From NCBI RefSeq assembly GCF_014696385.1, contig NZ_JACJQB010000035.1, positions 1-35,711 of the forward strand: 35,711 bases of DNA, in the 5' to 3' direction. The stretch is from Pseudanabaena mucicola FACHB-723 (GTDB taxonomy: Bacteria; Cyanobacteriota; Cyanobacteriia; Pseudanabaenales; Pseudanabaenaceae). The translations under genes were made by a program, and so were the position numbers. Under the pieces are notes generated by a model that was not told the DNA's origin, searched no databases, and saw only the letters and a program-made list of their open reading frames with translations. Of this stretch, positions 24,864-32,471 are shown in pieces; the first letter of the stretch is position 1; each line of letters opens with the position of its first letter.

Positions 24864-25203
24864 ATATCCCTGTTCTCAAATAGAGTGTTTCACCTGTTTA
24901 GTGGGTGGCCCTCCAGTCTCTCAGATAAGTACATGTTTTGAAAAATTTCCGCTGTTATCAAAAGTACAATCCTTCAAAAAATTATTTAAATATTTGTAAA
25001 TCAATTTACTTGATTTAATCAAAAACTAAGCCTAAATAAATTTAAAATTTAAAATTCTGTATCGACCATTTAAAGGGCAATAGAGAATTTTAAATCTATT
25101 ATTTAAACATCTTGAAATGATGATTTAAGCTCAGCTTCCTTTGACATCCAAGTCTAACCAGTTTACGCTTAAAGCTTAGGTGTGCAAAGAGGATTACTTC
25201 AAC
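24864..25203. other. AT-rich intergenic region upstream of the porin gene
   Basis: About 340 bp without a convincing gene. It holds the divergent cutA and porin promoters. Visible structure: a palindrome AAATCAA-TTTAC-TTGATTT (24998-25004 and 25010-25016) in an AT-rich setting, and short AATTTAAAATTTAAAATT repeats near 25040-25055. The palindrome could be an operator (Fur-like sites are AT-rich), but no regulator can be assigned. Confidence 0.6.
25141..25169 (+). promoter_or_regulatory. Sigma70-like promoter for the porin gene
   Basis: A perfect -35 TTGACA (25141-25146), a 17-base spacer and a -10 TACGCT (25164-25169), which would start transcription near 25176, about 28 bases before the ATG at 25204. 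GAGG lies about 11 bases before that ATG. Confidence 0.6.
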
Positions 25204-26838
25204 ATGTTCAAGAGAAATAGCTATATTTGCTCAATATCGCTTCTATCTACTATCACAGGTCTGGCTACCTTCTCAAATATCGCTCATGCAGAGACATTGA
25301 CAGACGCAACAAATATTAACCCTTCTATCAATTCCTACCAAAGTCTCCAACTACAAGACCCTCTATTAGCCCAAAACGTTACATCAGTATCGCAGCTCAG
25401 CGATGTCAAACCCACTGACTGGGCTTTCACGGCTCTTCAATCTCTAGTTGAACGCTATGGCTGTATTGCAGGATATCCCGACAGCACCTATCGCGGAAAT
25501 CAAGCCACTAGCCGCTATGAATTTGCCGCAGGTTTAAATGCCTGTCTCGACAAAATCAATGAGATCATCTCTGCGGGTCTAGCTGACAAAGTTAGCCAAG
25601 AGGATTTAGCAACACTCCAAAAGCTACAGGAAGAATTTGCGAGTGAATTGGCAACTCTGCGCGGTCGCGTTGATGCTCTCGATGCCAAAACTGCCAAATT
25701 AGAGGCACAACAGTTTTCAACTACAACCAAGTTAACAGGAGAAGCGATTTTCTCACTCACAGCAGGTAGTGGGGGGCCTCTAGATGGAAAGGCAAATGTG
25801 ACATTAGGCAATCGCACCCGTCTCCTCCTCAATACCAGCTTCACAGGGAAAGATTCCTTGAGAACCCGCTTAGAGGCAGGAAACAACCTTGCAGCGGCAG
25901 GCACTACAACCGCAGGTAATAGTGGCAGTTTAGCGGATGCCTTAGGAACAAATTCCGTTAGAATTGGACCTGGAGCTTCAGGAACCGACAATTCATTTAG
26001 ATTAAGCTTGCTTGACTACAAATTCCCCGTTTTCGATGATAAGGTAACTCTTTACGTTGCTCCAGTTAGCTTTCCTGATGAATTCTTTACCGTCCTTTCT
26101 CCTGTAGCGAGCAATGGTCAAGGTTCTATTTCCCGTTTCGGACGCTTTGATCCCCTGATGCGGATTGCGGGTACATCTTCTCTGTTTGCCTTTGATTGGA
26201 AAGTTACCGATAAATTCAAAATCCAAGCAGGCTATGGAACTTCTAATCCTGCTTCCCCTGCCCCTGGTGGACAAGGTGGTTTATTCGGCGGCTCCAGCAT
26301 TGCCCTAGTGCAGATGCTATTTAAGCCCACTGACAATCTCGATGCCTCTGTAACCTATGCCAACACTTACCACCAAGGCAACTCACTCAGTACAGGCTTG
26401 AGCAGTAGCGAGTCTATTAGTGCGGCTGGAGTAACTTCTATTAGAGCTAATTCAATTGGTGGAAATTTGGCTTGGCGATTTGCCCCCAAAGTCACATTCC
26501 ACACTTGGGGAACTGTAATTTTTGCAGATTCAGTGAACAACTCAGCGTCTACGACTTTTACAAGTTGGATTACAGGATTAACTTTCAATGATTTGTTCAG
26601 TGAAGGAAGTGCAGGAAGTGTTCTGTTTGGACAACCAATAAATCGTTCATCAGCTAGCGGACTAGCAACTTTAGGAGCAGTTAATTCAACTCCTTACCAT
26701 TTAGAATTGTTCTATCGCTATCGAGTCAATAAGAATATCAGCATCACCCCCGGAGTCTTCTGGGTATTTAACCCCGAAGGCGTAAGCACTAATCCAACAG
26801 CAACTGTGGGCGTAATTCGCACAACCTTTACTTTCTAG
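25204..26838 (+). CDS. Outer-membrane porin with SLH domain (cyanobacterial OprB / iron-uptake porin type)
   Basis: 544 residues from the ATG at 25204. An upstream GTG (25180) is less likely because it would lie on top of the start of transcription. A signal peptide ends near SNIAHA. An SLH domain follows, with SQLSDVKPTDWAFTALQSLV and GCIAGYPDSTYRGNQATSRYEFAAGLN. A coiled coil comes next (about 105-155, LATLQKLQEEFASELATLRGRVDALDAK split across helices), then a beta-barrel with alternating hydrophobic strands ending in VIRTTFTF, a C-terminal Phe as in outer-membrane proteins. The SLH domain binds peptidoglycan-linked polymer and the barrel passes small solutes or inorganic ions. The gene is monocistronic, with its own promoter and downstream hairpins. 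Confidence 0.93.
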   Translation: MFKRNSYICSISLLSTITGLATFSNIAHAETLTDATNINPSINSYQSLQLQDPLLAQNVTSVSQLSDVKPTDWAFTALQSLVERYGCIAGYPDSTYRGNQATSRYEFAAGLNACLDKINEIISAGLADKVSQEDLATLQKLQEEFASELATLRGRVDALDAKTAKLEAQQFSTTTKLTGEAIFSLTAGSGGPLDGKANVTLGNRTRLLLNTSFTGKDSLRTRLEAGNNLAAAGTTTAGNSGSLADALGTNSVRIGPGASGTDNSFRLSLLDYKFPVFDDKVTLYVAPVSFPDEFFTVLSPVASNGQGSISRFGRFDPLMRIAGTSSLFAFDWKVTDKFKIQAGYGTSNPASPAPGGQGGLFGGSSIALVQMLFKPTDNLDASVTYANTYHQGNSLSTGLSSSESISAAGVTSIRANSIGGNLAWRFAPKVTFHTWGTVIFADSVNNSASTTFTSWITGLTFNDLFSEGSAGSVLFGQPINRSSASGLATLGAVNSTPYHLELFYRYRVNKNISITPGVFWVFNPEGVSTNPTATVGVIRTTFTF

Positions 26839-26847
26839 TACATACTC

Positions 26848-26884
26848 TAAACAGAAAGTCATGCAAAGCGTAACTTTCTGTTTA
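26848..26884 (+). terminator. Hairpin after the porin gene
   Basis: Twelve-base perfect arms TAAACAGAAAGT / ACTTTCTGTTTA (26848-26859 and 26873-26884) with a 13-base loop, starting 9 bases after the porin stop. No clear T tract follows, so it may act together with the next hairpin or stabilise the mRNA 3' end. Confidence 0.55.
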
Positions 26885-26894
26885 ACTTTAGAAT

Positions 26895-26931
26895 CAAAAT
26901 CTATGATGTAACAATCACATCATAGATTTTG
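26895..26931 (+). terminator. Second hairpin after the porin gene
   Basis: Fifteen-base perfect arms CAAAATCTATGATGT / ACATCATAGATTTTG (26895-26909 and 26917-26931) with a 7-base loop, followed by GTTT. The T-rich 3' arm makes it the better candidate for intrinsic termination between the porin and the cupin operon. Confidence 0.65.
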
Positions 26932-26977
26932 GTTTGACACTTAATCAATCACAGAAATAAACGGAGTAATTTCAGCT

Positions 26978-27409
26978 ATGACTGCGATCGCAAAACAAGA
27001 CTGCGACCTTGCCACGGTCATGAAAGAGGATGGTGTTGCCAAAGCAAATACCCACGGCAGCATCAACCGTATTTTTAATCGCCTTGAAGATATCAAACAA
27101 GAGATGGGTGAACCATCTTGGTCTGTACGCCTCATTTATACCGACATGATGAGCGCCGTGATGATTTGCCAAAAACCGGGTGAGAGCAACCGCACCCATT
27201 ACCATGCTGAAGAAGATGAATGGTGGGTGGTCATGGAAGGGGAGCTAGAGTGGGATATTGATGGTCATGGAACCTATCGTGCGACTAAGGACGACATTGT
27301 ATTTGTCCCCCGCCAAGTGGTTCATAATATTCGCGTCGTTGGGGATAAACCATCAATCCGTTTAGCAATTGGTAAACCTGATGTCAATCATATTTTTATT
27401 GATGACTAA
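26978..27409 (+). CDS. Cupin-domain protein
   Basis: 143 residues with a single cupin barrel. Motif 1 is RTHYHAEEDEWWVVMEGELEW (metal ligands His-x-His and Glu); motif 2 is PRQVVHNIRVVG with the second His. Cupins with this layout are dioxygenases, isomerases or sugar/acid-binding proteins; the acidic EEDEWW segment resembles small-molecule-acting cupins, but no substrate can be named. An N-terminal helical extension (about 35 residues) precedes the barrel. The stop overlaps the SDR start (TAATG), and it heads a seven-gene plus-strand run, so it likely handles an intermediate of the same pathway. A promoter is expected in the 46 bp after the hairpin, where TTGACAC occurs at 26934. Confidence 0.85.
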   Translation: MTAIAKQDCDLATVMKEDGVAKANTHGSINRIFNRLEDIKQEMGEPSWSVRLIYTDMMSAVMICQKPGESNRTHYHAEEDEWWVVMEGELEWDIDGHGTYRATKDDIVFVPRQVVHNIRVVGDKPSIRLAIGKPDVNHIFIDD

Positions 27410-28182
27410 TGGCAAAACCACAGGAATTCTGCGATCGCTTTAGAGATAGTTTTAACGGCAAAGTTGCCATCATTACTGGGGCAAGCAGCGGTATTGGTCA
27501 AGAAGTTGCGTCTGCGATCGCAAATTATGGCGCACATACAGTATTTATTTCCCGTAGCGGCGCTGAAGCCATTGTCTCTGAGCTAAACAATTCGGGCAAA
27601 TCAGCAATATCAATTTGCTGTGATGTTGCCGATGAATCTCAAGTCAAATTTGCGATCGCAACAGTTGTCCAAAAATACGGGCAAATCGATATCCTGATTA
27701 ACAATGCAGCCATCAATCAAGTCGCGAAAATAGAAGATATTTCCCTAGAAGATTGGAACAAAGTAATGGCAACCAATCTCACCAGTCAATTTCTTTGTTG
27801 CAAAGAAATTGTGCCAATTATGAAGCAACAACATAGTGGCAAAATCATCAATGTCTCCTCAATTGCAGGACATTTTCGCAGCAAGGTTTCAGGAATTCAC
27901 TATGTAGCATCAAAAGCGGGGGTAATCGGCTTCACCAGACAACTAGCCTACGAGCTAGCGCCCTTTCAAATCAATGTCAATGCCATTTGCCCCAGCCAAA
28001 CCTATACACCAATGCTAGCCGCAACCCTAGCCCCCATAGCCGAACAAAAACTAATTGAATCCATCCCCCTAAGTAGAATTGCCTCTATGGAAGAACAGGT
28101 CAATGTAATCTTGTTTCTAGCCTCGTCACTATCTAGTTATATGACAGGTGCAATAGTTGATGTCAATGGAGGACAGTTCTGA
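27409..28182 (+). CDS. Short-chain dehydrogenase/reductase (SDR)
   Basis: 257 residues, classical SDR. Cofactor motif TGASSGIGQE, NNAAINQ, catalytic Ser in NVSSIAGH, YVASKAG (Tyr-x3-Lys), then NAICPSQTYTPML and a C-terminal MTGAIVDVNGGQF. It reduces or oxidises a carbonyl/hydroxyl using NAD(P); FabG-like by length, but its context with a hydroxyacid dehydrogenase and a cupin suggests a sugar-acid or small-acid substrate rather than fatty acid synthesis. The start shares one base with the cupin stop. The basic residue after strand 2 (FISRSG) hints at NADP preference. Confidence 0.93.
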   Translation: MAKPQEFCDRFRDSFNGKVAIITGASSGIGQEVASAIANYGAHTVFISRSGAEAIVSELNNSGKSAISICCDVADESQVKFAIATVVQKYGQIDILINNAAINQVAKIEDISLEDWNKVMATNLTSQFLCCKEIVPIMKQQHSGKIINVSSIAGHFRSKVSGIHYVASKAGVIGFTRQLAYELAPFQINVNAICPSQTYTPMLAATLAPIAEQKLIESIPLSRIASMEEQVNVILFLASSLSSYMTGAIVDVNGGQF

Positions 28183-28201
28183 AAATAAAACATCTTTTCC
28201 T

Positions 28202-28300
28202 ATGAATCTCAAACATGCCAATACAAACTATTTAACAACAATTATCCTCTCAATGATCTTACAATTTTCATGCTCAACTTATATGGTTGAAATCCTATGA
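28202..28300 (+). CDS. Possible 32-residue hydrophobic peptide coupled to the transporter gene
   Basis: MNLKHANTNY, then a hydrophobic segment LTTIILSMILQFSCSTYMV, ending with a TGA that overlaps the transporter ATG (ATGA at 28297-28300). The Cys after a hydrophobic stretch is lipobox-like but not canonical (QFSC). No good ribosome binding site. It fills most of the gap between the SDR and transporter genes. It may be a coupled leader peptide or chance. Confidence 0.35.
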   Translation: MNLKHANTNYLTTIILSMILQFSCSTYMVEIL

Positions 28301-29322
28301 CTGAACTTCTACAAAATCCCCTCGTAATGCTCTACGTAAGGTTAATTGGATGGAATCTATTAGGCTACATCCTAGGGAAATTACTTCCTAAAAGCTTTAC
28401 TACTTACCTCGGCAAAGTTTTATTATTCTTCGGAGTACCGATTAGTATCATTTCCTTTTTACGTCAAGCCGACTTATCAGGATGGATTATCATTGCACCC
28501 ACAACAGCATGGGCAGCCATTTTAGTAGGCGCAGGACTAGCTTGGATCTGGATCGATCTCGGATTGAGTGATGAACGATTTAGAAAATTATCACGGGGAA
28601 TTACCACTAAAGAACAACGCTTCCAAAGTTCTCCCAATATGGAGGCCAGCGTAGAACAGGAAACATCTTGGTCAGGCGCAACCCAAGGGAGTTTTTTGCT
28701 AGCCATGACCTTGGGCAACACAGCCTTTATGGGCTATCCCATCAGCCTCGCCCTTGTTGGCCCCCAATACTTCGCTTGGTCACTATTTTACGACCTCATT
28801 GGCTCTACCATCGCCGCCTACTCCGTCGGAGTTGCCCTAGCGAGCCGCTATGGCAGTATGTCTAGCGGCAAGAAACCGCCAAACCCCTTTCTTTCCATGG
28901 CAAAAACTCCTGCACTCTGGAGTTTACCCATCGGTCTAGGAATGCGATTTGTCCCTTTACCCACCATCGTTTCATCGGGAATGAATACGATCGCATGGAC
29001 AACCGTAACCCTATCATTAGTCATGATTGGAATGCAGCTTAGCCAATTAAAGACCCTGCGTAACATCAAAAAAGCTTTAACTTGTTTGTCTATCAAAATG
29101 CTGCTCACACCATTAGTGGTCGGCACTGGATTAATGTTCTTTGGAGTCACAGGTGAACCTCGCATGGCAATGGTTTTACAAATGGCAATGCCACCCGCCT
29201 TCTCAACCCTTGTCATTGCTCAAGCCTATAACCTAGACCGAGACTTAACCGTAACCACCTTAGCCTTTGGCGTGGTTCTTCTGCTATTCACCATCCCGAT
29301 CTGGTTATGGCTATTTTCTTAA
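28297..29322 (+). CDS. AEC (auxin efflux carrier)-type membrane transporter
   Basis: 341 residues with about nine to ten hydrophobic segments in two halves separated by a hydrophilic loop (about 90-130). The halves show the fold of the AEC/BASS group: N-terminal YVRLIGWNLLGYILGKLLP and FFGVPISIISFL, then LAMTLGNTAFMGYPISLALVG after the loop, and late segments MAMPPAFSTLVIAQAYNLD and FGVVLLLFTIPIW. Family members export or import organic acids and similar anions. Its place between an SDR and a hydroxyacid dehydrogenase suggests it moves the substrate or product of this pathway. The start is coupled by ATGA overlap to a possible small ORF. Confidence 0.88.
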   Translation: MTELLQNPLVMLYVRLIGWNLLGYILGKLLPKSFTTYLGKVLLFFGVPISIISFLRQADLSGWIIIAPTTAWAAILVGAGLAWIWIDLGLSDERFRKLSRGITTKEQRFQSSPNMEASVEQETSWSGATQGSFLLAMTLGNTAFMGYPISLALVGPQYFAWSLFYDLIGSTIAAYSVGVALASRYGSMSSGKKPPNPFLSMAKTPALWSLPIGLGMRFVPLPTIVSSGMNTIAWTTVTLSLVMIGMQLSQLKTLRNIKKALTCLSIKMLLTPLVVGTGLMFFGVTGEPRMAMVLQMAMPPAFSTLVIAQAYNLDRDLTVTTLAFGVVLLLFTIPIWLWLFS

Positions 29323-29393
29323 CTAAAGTCAAAGTCACTAAATTAACAGACTATCAATCAAGACCATCAATTAGATAAAGGAGCTTCTAATCC

Positions 29394-30347
29394 ATGCCCA
29401 AGCTACTAATCAGCACATCTTCCTTTGATATCGCCCATAATCAAGTATTACAATCTCTGCAAAATCAAGGATTTGAATTTGTTTTAAATCCCCATGGCAG
29501 AAAGTTAAAAGAAGCAGAGATTTTAGAACTTCTCAATGATAGCGATATTGTCGGCATGATCGCAGGAGTTGAACCACTCAGCCGCAAAGTATTAACTTCC
29601 GCAAAATCTTTAAAAGTCATTTCTCGCTGTGGCATCGGAACCGATAGTGTCGATCTGATTGCCGCCGCCGAACTAGATATTCCCGTCCATATCACCCCAT
29701 CAGCCCCAGTAATCGCCGTCGCCGAGCTAACCGTCAGCCTGATTCTCTCCACCCTGCGCCGCACCTCAGAAGCAGATCACAATCTCCGTAAAGGAAATTG
29801 GAAACCCTTAATGGGCAAACTTTTAGCAGCTCAAGTCATTGGTTTGGTGGGCTATGGTCGTGTCGGTAAACGGGTCGGGCAACTGATCGGCGCATTTGGC
29901 GCACAAACCATCGCCTACGATCTTGTCTGTGATTCTCTATTCGCAGATACCATTTGCTTACCCTCCTTAGACGAACTTCTCGAACGATCAAGCGTGATCA
30001 CCCTACATATTCCCTACAGCCAAGAAAATCATCACTTTGTGAATCGAGACTTCATTCACAAAATGCAATCTGGCAGTATTCTCGTTAATGCTTCAAGGGG
30101 AGGACTCATCGATGAAGAAGCTTTGTATGAAGCTCTCGTATCAGGACATTTAGCAGGTGCAGCCCTTGACACCTTTGAAGAAGAACCATACACAGGTAAA
30201 CTCCTCTCTCTACCTCAAGTCGTCCTAACTCCCCATATGGGTTCCTATGCCAAGGAAGCCAGAATTCAAATGGAACAGGAAGCAGCCCAAAATCTATTAG
30301 ACAGTCTCGTTAACATGGGTTTAGCCAAGGAGTTAATCACATCATGA
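29394..30347 (+). CDS. D-isomer-specific 2-hydroxyacid dehydrogenase (phosphoglycerate dehydrogenase-like)
   Basis: 317 residues, with AGGAG well placed before the ATG. Catalytic and cofactor features: RCGIGTDSVDL, GLVGYGRVGKRVGQLIG (NAD-binding GxGxxG), NASRGGLIDEEAL (Arg), DTFEEEP (Glu) and LTPHMGSYA (His). It lacks the C-terminal ACT or ASB domains of true SerA, so serine biosynthesis is less likely than a dedicated 2-hydroxyacid/2-oxoacid step. It overlaps the HAD gene by 4 bp (ATGA), implying stoichiometric synthesis of dehydrogenase and phosphatase: a phosphorylated hydroxyacid could be oxidised and dephosphorylated in sequence. Confidence 0.93.
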   Translation: MPKLLISTSSFDIAHNQVLQSLQNQGFEFVLNPHGRKLKEAEILELLNDSDIVGMIAGVEPLSRKVLTSAKSLKVISRCGIGTDSVDLIAAAELDIPVHITPSAPVIAVAELTVSLILSTLRRTSEADHNLRKGNWKPLMGKLLAAQVIGLVGYGRVGKRVGQLIGAFGAQTIAYDLVCDSLFADTICLPSLDELLERSSVITLHIPYSQENHHFVNRDFIHKMQSGSILVNASRGGLIDEEALYEALVSGHLAGAALDTFEEEPYTGKLLSLPQVVLTPHMGSYAKEARIQMEQEAAQNLLDSLVNMGLAKELITS

Positions 30348-31009
30348 ATGTAATGAAAACCACTACAACAACTACATATGATGCCATTATCTTTGACTTT
30401 GATGGTGTACTTGTTGAGTCTGTCGATGTAAAAACCCAAGCATTTATGGCTCTTTATGCCGAATATGGCGATCGCTTTGTCGAGCAAGTCCGCGACTATC
30501 ATTTGCTGCATGGCGGCATATCTAGATTTGAGAAGTTTCGTTATTACCAAGAAGTTTTACTCGGTAAACCGCTCACCAAAGATGAAGAACAAAACCTTGG
30601 CGATCGCTTTTGCCAATACGTCGAAGATGCCGTTGTCACTGCCAAATATGTGGCAGGAGCTTACGAATTTCTCGAAAACAATTATCAATCGATCCCCCTA
30701 TTTGTTGCATCAGGAACCCCTGATCAAGAATTAAAAAGGATTATAGAACGACGGAATATGCAGCATTATTTTGTATCTGTCCATGGCTCACCCACCAAAA
30801 AGGGAGACATTATCCAATCGATTATCACTAATCACCAATTTAATTGCGATCGCACATTAATGGTTGGTGATGCGATCGCAGATTATGAGGGAGCGATCAT
30901 CGCAGGTGTAAAATTTATAGGCAGGGTGTTGCGATATCCCGAAACTGCGCCTTTCCCAGCAGAAACAGCAGTTATGCCAGATCTCACTAGTTTATCGTCC
31001 AGCTTCTAA
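30344..31009 (+). CDS. HAD-superfamily phosphatase (beta-phosphoglucomutase/phosphoglycolate-phosphatase-like)
   Basis: 221 residues. Motif I FDFDGVLVES (nucleophile Asp), a helical cap domain (about 25-90), motif II VASGTP, motif III Lys in SPTKKGDII and motif IV VGDAIADYEGA. This is the C1-cap HAD subfamily that dephosphorylates small sugar phosphates or acts as a mutase. The start overlaps the preceding dehydrogenase stop; a second ATG three codons on is also possible. Thirteen bp separate it from the binding-protein gene. The substrate is not determinable from sequence. Confidence 0.92.
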   Translation: MNVMKTTTTTTYDAIIFDFDGVLVESVDVKTQAFMALYAEYGDRFVEQVRDYHLLHGGISRFEKFRYYQEVLLGKPLTKDEEQNLGDRFCQYVEDAVVTAKYVAGAYEFLENNYQSIPLFVASGTPDQELKRIIERRNMQHYFVSVHGSPTKKGDIIQSIITNHQFNCDRTLMVGDAIADYEGAIIAGVKFIGRVLRYPETAPFPAETAVMPDLTSLSSSF

Positions 31010-31022
31010 ACAACCAAAAACT

Positions 31023-32417
31023 ATGCAACGTCGTCAGTTTAATCGGCTATCTCTATCTCTCGCAGGCTTGGGTCTGGCAGCCTGTAGCAACTCCACAGTC
31101 TTAAATTATAAACCACCCGAAAAAAGTTCTAAATTTAGAGTTTGGTGGATTCAAAGCTTTTACCCTGCGGAAACAGAAGCACTATCGCAAATTGTAGCGG
31201 ACTGGGAAAAAAAGAATAACACCAAAGTAGAAATCACCTTCTACAATGACGGCTCAGTTAACCGTGATGCTGAAAATGCCCTAGAAAATGGCAATCCTCC
31301 CGACATTCTATTTAGCAATACCGCCGAATTTGCCCTCTATCCTAAACTAGCTTGGCAAAACAAACTCATCGATGTTTCCGATGTCATCGAACCTGTAAAA
31401 AATCTATTTAGTCCCATCGCTCTTAAAGCCGTTGCCTATAAAAACAGTGCCAATCCTCAACCTGCTTACTATGCTGTCCCCATCGCCCAACTCGCCGCTG
31501 GTTTACATTATTGGCGCGACCTCCTTGCCGATGTGGGTTTAAGCGATAGCAATATTCCTAGAGATTGGGATAAATTTTGGAAATTCTGGGAAACTGCCCA
31601 AGAGCTTGCCCGTAGCAAGGGCAAAAAAGACATCTATGCAATCAGTATGCCCATGTCTGCCGAGGCTACCGATGCCATCTTTATGTTTGAGCAATTCCTG
31701 ACTGCCTATGGCGTAGAGCTATTAGATAGCAATGGTCAATTACAAGCTGACAGCCCACAAAATCGTCAAGGTATTATTGACGCTTTAACTAAATATGCGG
31801 GTTTCTATCTCAGCAAAAACGTCCCTCCCAATGCCGTCCAATGGTCAGATGCAGACAACAATCAGGTATTCCTAAGTCGTAATTCTTTTATGACTACGAA
31901 CCCTGGCTTATCCATTCCCGCATCACAACAATTTGATCCAGAGGTTTACAACAAAAAATTAGTAACCACAGAATGGCCCCTAGCCGCTAGTGGTAAGCCA
32001 CTTAACTACTTAGTAGCAGTTAAGCAAGCAGTTATCTTTGCTAACCCCAATAGCACAGGGAAAGCCGAAGAAGAGAGACAAAGCCTTGCCAAAAGCCTCA
32101 TGTCCCACATTATTCAACCTGATAACTTGCTCTCCTATTTAAAGGGAGCAGGGGGACGGTATTTCCCAACTATGCCCAGTCTTTTAGAAAATCCCTACTA
32201 TAAAGACTCTAAAGATCCTCACATTCTCGCTGCTACCAAACAATTTCAAAATACTAGGTCTTTTTATCCCGCTCAAAATCCTGCCTATGCGGATGTGGGC
32301 GCACAGCAAGTCTGGGGACAAGCAATTAATTCTGTGGCAAAGGGTGCAACCACACCAGAGCAAGCCGCCGACAATGCCATTGCCAAAATCAAAACTATTT
32401 TCGCACAGTGGAAATAG
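31023..32417 (+). CDS. Extracellular solute-binding lipoprotein (ABC sugar-type)
   Basis: 464 residues. The N-terminus MQRRQFNRLSLSLAGLGLAACSN has a twin-Arg-like start and a lipobox ending in Cys21, so it is a lipoprotein. The mature part shows the family-1 binding-protein pattern: RVWWIQSFYPAETEAL, NNTKVEITFYNDG, ENGNPPDILFSNTAEFALYP and LAWQNKLIDVSDV, then a DxxDKFWKFWETAQELARS hinge-helix region. Such proteins deliver sugars or polyols to MalF/MalG-type permeases, but none are encoded here. It is followed 54 bp later by a membrane sensor with an extracytoplasmic Cache domain, so it could feed the sensor or an unlinked permease. Confidence 0.9.
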   Translation: MQRRQFNRLSLSLAGLGLAACSNSTVLNYKPPEKSSKFRVWWIQSFYPAETEALSQIVADWEKKNNTKVEITFYNDGSVNRDAENALENGNPPDILFSNTAEFALYPKLAWQNKLIDVSDVIEPVKNLFSPIALKAVAYKNSANPQPAYYAVPIAQLAAGLHYWRDLLADVGLSDSNIPRDWDKFWKFWETAQELARSKGKKDIYAISMPMSAEATDAIFMFEQFLTAYGVELLDSNGQLQADSPQNRQGIIDALTKYAGFYLSKNVPPNAVQWSDADNNQVFLSRNSFMTTNPGLSIPASQQFDPEVYNKKLVTTEWPLAASGKPLNYLVAVKQAVIFANPNSTGKAEEERQSLAKSLMSHIIQPDNLLSYLKGAGGRYFPTMPSLLENPYYKDSKDPHILAATKQFQNTRSFYPAQNPAYADVGAQQVWGQAINSVAKGATTPEQAADNAIAKIKTIFAQWK

Positions 32418-32471
32418 AAGAAATAGTAGAAATACGAATGCATCAATCAACCTGCAAAGTGAGTCAGACAG

